Assembly: GCF_016586355.1 (NCBI RefSeq)
Contig: NZ_BLYI01000031.1
Coordinates: 107,579 to 171,578 of the forward strand
From: Anaerostipes butyraticus
GTDB lineage: Bacteria > Bacillota > Clostridia > Lachnospirales > Lachnospiraceae
Reading direction: 5' to 3'
DNA: 64,000 nucleotides
The notes below the pieces were generated by a model. The model saw only the letters and a list, made by a program, of their open reading frames with translations. It was not told the origin of the DNA and searched no databases. A program made the translations under genes and the position numbers. Shown here piece after piece: positions 62,301 through 64,000 of the stretch. Every line of letters starts with the position of its first letter. Position 1 is the stretch's first letter.

Positions 62301-63732
62301 CAAAATTTTCCAGGAAGGAACCACATCCGGAAGAACATGCTTCATTTACCACAATATTGGTAATGATGCCGTGATCCAGCCAGATGGCTTTCATATCCTG
62401 CCCTCCAATGTCCAGGATAAATGTCGCATCCGGTACATATTTGCTTGTAGCACGGGCATGAGCTACCGTCTCTACCATATGGCAGTCTGCGCCAAAGCCA
62501 TGATAAAACAGCATTTCACCGTATCCTGTTGTTCCGGCAGCTTTAATATTCAGCTTAACTCCCATCTGACGGTATTTTTCATTCATAGCAAGAAGCGCTT
62601 TTTTTGCGATCAGAAGAGGCTCTCCTTCGTTGGAAGCGTAGAAAGAATCTACAATATTTTCATCCTCATCGATCAGTACAAATTTCGTTGTTGTGCTTCC
62701 TGAATCAATTCCGAGATAAACAGAAACCGTCTCTCCCGGATGAAATTCTCTTTTCGGAATTTCTGTACGGGCATGCCTCTTTAAAAATGCCTCTTTTTCT
62801 TCTTTGGACTGAAAGAAAGGCTTTTCTCTGTGCTCCTCTTTTTCCTTCTTTTCCATTTCCTTTTCAATCCGCTGACACATCTGGCGGATAGACAGGGTCT
62901 TTGCCTCCTGCTCAAACATCTGCGGAATGGACAAAGCGGTTCCATAAGCAATCATGATCTCTGGATGTTCCGGAAGAATCATGTCTTCCTCTGACAGATT
63001 CAGACGCTCCGCAAATACTTTGACCAGTGTCGGCTGGAACGTCATAGGTCCGCCTTCAAAAGCAACCGGTTTCTCAATGTCCAGTCCCTGGGCGAGGCCT
63101 CCAATGGTCTGTTTTGCAATCGCATGAAGAGAAGACAGCGCAATATCTTCTTTTGCGATTCCCTGGTTCAGAAGCGGCTGGATATCCGTTTTTGCGTACA
63201 CGCCGCATCGTCCGGAAATATCATAGACGCAGGTTCCCTTACTTGCGAGATCGTTGAATTCTTCTACAGGAACCCGCAGAAGGGATGCAATTTCGTCAAT
63301 AAAAGCACCGGTTCCTCCGGCGCAGCTTCCATTCATTCTCATATCCGCAACGGTCAGATCCCCGGTATTGGAATCCTTGCGGAAGAAAATCATCTTCGCA
63401 TCCTGACCTCCAAGCTCAATGGCCGTCCTGACATCAGAGTACTGATCTTTCAGGGCAATGGAATTGGCAACAACTTCCTGAATATACGGAACCCCCAGTT
63501 CCTCTGCCAGAAGTTTGGCTCCGGAGCCAGTCAGCGCTACCCGGACCAGAGCGTCCGGATATTTTTCCTTAAACAAACTTAATGCATCATACACACTCTT
63601 CTTTTGTGCTGCATGATGCCTCTTATAATCATAATATTGTATCTCATGGGTTTCCTGGTCAATGGCGGCAATTTTTGTTGTCGTTGATCCCACATCAAGT
63701 CCCACGAGAAAGACTTTTCTCATTTCACTCAT
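59245..63732 (-). CDS. Giant 2-hydroxyacyl-CoA dehydratase activator-like protein (BcrAD/BadFG + DUF2229 + HgdB-like)
   Basis: 1495 residues from the ATG at 63732 (AAAGGTG 9 nt upstream). Two ASKHA ATPase domains: about 1-260 (VGLDVGSTTTKIAAID, MNGSCAGGTGAFIDEIASLL) and 330-600 (YLGIDSGSTTTKFVLID, NEACSSGCGSFLENFASSL). In the activators, cysteines in such loops hold a 4Fe-4S cluster bridging a dimer. A Cys cluster CPFCTNHCKRA precedes a DUF2229 region (about 690-900) and a HgdB/2-hydroxyglutaryl-CoA dehydratase D-like domain to about 1440. The family is linked to ATP-driven low-potential electron transfer; its true substrate is unknown. The last 30 residues overlap the MarR gene. Confidence 0.88.
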   Translation of the reverse strand: MSEMRKVFLVGLDVGSTTTKIAAIDQETHEIQYYDYKRHHAAQKKSVYDALSLFKEKYPDALVRVALTGSGAKLLAEELGVPYIQEVVANSIALKDQYSDVRTAIELGGQDAKMIFFRKDSNTGDLTVADMRMNGSCAGGTGAFIDEIASLLRVPVEEFNDLASKGTCVYDISGRCGVYAKTDIQPLLNQGIAKEDIALSSLHAIAKQTIGGLAQGLDIEKPVAFEGGPMTFQPTLVKVFAERLNLSEEDMILPEHPEIMIAYGTALSIPQMFEQEAKTLSIRQMCQRIEKEMEKKEKEEHREKPFFQSKEEKEAFLKRHARTEIPKREFHPGETVSVYLGIDSGSTTTKFVLIDEDENIVDSFYASNEGEPLLIAKKALLAMNEKYRQMGVKLNIKAAGTTGYGEMLFYHGFGADCHMVETVAHARATSKYVPDATFILDIGGQDMKAIWLDHGIITNIVVNEACSSGCGSFLENFASSLHIQVTEIAEAAFDSENPAALGSRCTVFMNSSIVTEQRNGKGSKDIMAGLCRSIIENVFTKVIRISSTESLGDKIVVQGGTFQNDAVLRALENYIGKEVVRAPYPGIMGAIGAALTAKEHAMETEEESSFISMDELKDFSFTQEANVICPFCTNHCKRAIIRFSNGKSWVTNNRCERGEIIGDAKEKDVQIQLKKKNEGKNRIPNLYQLREKLLFKDYPTADAAPDQNMVIGIPRVLSFWDTMPFWTTFFKSLGFKVKLSDKSSRRIYENGLSAVTSDTVCFPAKLVHGHIRNLKEKGVDRIFMPSITTMVPENQEKTSESMCAVVKGYPIVIRNSDDPERKWGIPFDAPLFHWQDPKDRDHQLADFMEKTFGITPEQSAKAMKAGDQAQHAFRSQLKEAGAKVLKEAEENGTYAVVLASRPYQNDALVNHDLPEMLTGLGIPVLTADSLPEVEEVDLKKSRLDIVNNYHARMMSSAIMAAKNEHLEYIQIVSFGCGHDAYLSDEIQRMMKEISGKVPLILKLDESDIQGPLRIRVRSFIETVNMRKKRDGARTIHELTDPYKVKFTKKDKKEKIVLIPNTSHAFCRLMSAALSGQGIRTVPLEIGRDEAIRLGKKYVHNDICFPAQIVIGEALAPLVHGEYDDADVAVCMAKYVGDCRLTHYGALLRKALDDAGFAHVPILTNDDEDSHNLHPGFKMNLQSSIKVAFGLPMIDVLEELLRKIRPYELKPGSADKAFNEALDQVIYGMQEHGLHGAKKGFEKAIDIMNSIPYDRSNRRPGVLIVGEYLLNFHPGANHDIEKYLEQNGFEIIEARMTDVIQKTYFCRDTQIREFDLKKPLTQKTWYHFANKAFDAAHAFTDHIAKRHPLYERACRLPELVKDSDPIIHHTFDAGEGVLIPGEILHHAKRGCRAFVILQPFGCLPNHVVGRGVVKRLKEMYPDAQILPLDYDPDVSFANVENRLQMLIMNMKSSKETAKTEHMKEEEPGVNELQGKRRRTHGKYESAAEKYGTPVFK

Positions 63733-63750
63733 ATTACTCATCACCTTTAT

Positions 63751-63794
63751 CTCATGCTATGAGCTATTATAATTAGACATTTTACGGAAGTCAA
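63751..63794 (-). promoter_or_regulatory. Promoter and possible MarR operator of the dehydratase activator gene
   Basis: Minus strand TTGACT (63789-63794), 17 nt, TATAAT (63766-63771). CTCAT-GCT-ATGAG (63751-63763) is a 5-bp inverted repeat at the transcription start. Confidence 0.65.
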
Positions 63795-63900
63795 GGAATT
63801 CATATAAAATTCAAAATTTTTATCAAAAATTTAGAAAGGGGCTGTCGCATCAATTGGTGTGCTCCCCGTCAAGTAGACAGTGAAAAAAATATAAGTTTTT

Positions 63901-63934
63901 CTGCCAGTTGGTTTTACCAGCTGGCAGTTTTTTT
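63901..63934 (+). terminator. Terminator inside the IS end, facing into the element
   Basis: CTGCCAGTTGG (63901-63911) pairs with CCAGCTGGCAG (63917-63927) using one G-T pair, followed by T7 on the plus strand. It would stop host transcripts from entering the transposase gene in antisense. Confidence 0.6.
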
Positions 63935-64000
63935 ATGCTGCCTGTAAATAACTCTCATGCTTTTCCATTGGCGTCATGACTCCGAGATTCCGTTGTAACC
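63933..64000 (-). CDS. C-terminal end of a transposase (rest outside window)
   Basis: 22 codons ending at a TAA at 63933: LQRNLGVMTPMEKHESYLQAA. The MTP-x-E pattern near the end is usual for rve-type transposases of IS3-like elements. Partial at the right edge. Confidence 0.5.
   Translation of the reverse strand, partial: LQRNLGVMTPMEKHESYLQAA

Larger units (their letters stand above)
63838..64000 (-). mobile_element. End of an insertion sequence, cut by the window edge
   Basis: From about 63838 the sequence changes to a terminal-repeat-like stretch (GGGGCTGTCGCATCAATTGG, then GTGCTCCCCGTCAAGTAGACA to 63879), followed by a hairpin and the tail of a transposase-like frame. The form resembles IS3-family ends, but only one end is visible and the outer boundary cannot be fixed. 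Confidence 0.6.

Noticed and set aside
59245..63732. Frameshift or fusion artefact of separate dehydratase subunits
   Set aside because: The order of two ATPase domains, DUF2229 and a dehydratase-like domain in about 1400-1500 residues is a recognised single-protein family.

Overview
The window looks like chromosomal DNA of an anaerobic, low-to-mid GC, probably spore-forming gut Clostridium of the Lachnospiraceae type. This is inferred from AGGAGG-type ribosome sites, a YtvI-like membrane protein, a DNA-polymerase-Y/YolD pair under a Gram-positive LexA box, ferredoxin-fused aldo/keto reductases, a giant 2-hydroxyacyl-CoA dehydratase activator, glucose-family PTS transporters and a molybdenum/selenium hydroxylase maturation locus. 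No rRNA, tRNA or CRISPR was seen. Most genes lie on the minus strand in short operons.

Layout. 1-4.6 kb: a truncated PRD regulator, a TVP38 membrane protein, topB and yfcE. 4.6-8.0 kb: MarR-YczE pair, then a class M sirtuin (SirTM) with its zinc macrodomain hydrolase (reversible ADP-ribosylation) and a small unknown protein. 8.0-10.0 kb: a MarR-controlled Mef-like efflux pump with a five-codon leader ORF, followed by the remnant of an acetyltransferase. 10.2-17.8 kb: VanZ-RDD fusion, aldehyde dehydrogenase, truA, a heme-b-like membrane protein with a ferredoxin-type aldo/keto reductase, a flavodoxin, a truncated aldo/keto reductase and a TetR. 17.9-25.5 kb: MFS pump, FtsX-type ABC transporter with two-component system, and a D-2-hydroxyacid dehydrogenase. 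25.7-27 kb: sstT.

27-36 kb is the most distinctive region: one transcription unit reading leftwards from a good promoter at 35.1 kb (MOSC-MogA fusion, modB, modC, modA, MoeA-like protein, ModE-like regulator, YqeB-cysteine desulfurase fusion, YqeC-XdhC fusion), with moaA just upstream. Together these import molybdate, build molybdopterin and are predicted to sulfurate or selenate the cofactor for selenium-dependent molybdenum hydroxylases. No hydroxylase and no selD lie in the window.

36-41 kb: MATE pump, YtvI-like protein, SOS-controlled DNA polymerase Y with YolD partner. 40.5-46 kb: a GntR-controlled PTS with three cytoplasmic esterase/deacetylase-type enzymes, suggesting uptake of an acylated sugar. 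46-49.7 kb: CmpB-like membrane protein, ftsH with an overlapping coiled-coil gene, TetR. 49.8-55 kb: alpha-galactosidase plus PTS EIIBCA under an AraC regulator. 55-58.3 kb: small membrane protein, flavin reductase fossil, two tandem aldo/keto reductases (one with a 55-residue in-frame deletion) and a LysR. 58.3-63.8 kb: PAP2 phosphatase, MarR and a 1495-residue dehydratase activator. 63.8-64 kb: the end of an insertion sequence cut by the window.

A recurring theme is gene decay by internal or terminal deletion in accessory redox and resistance genes, next to tightly built regulatory sites whose operators can be read directly.
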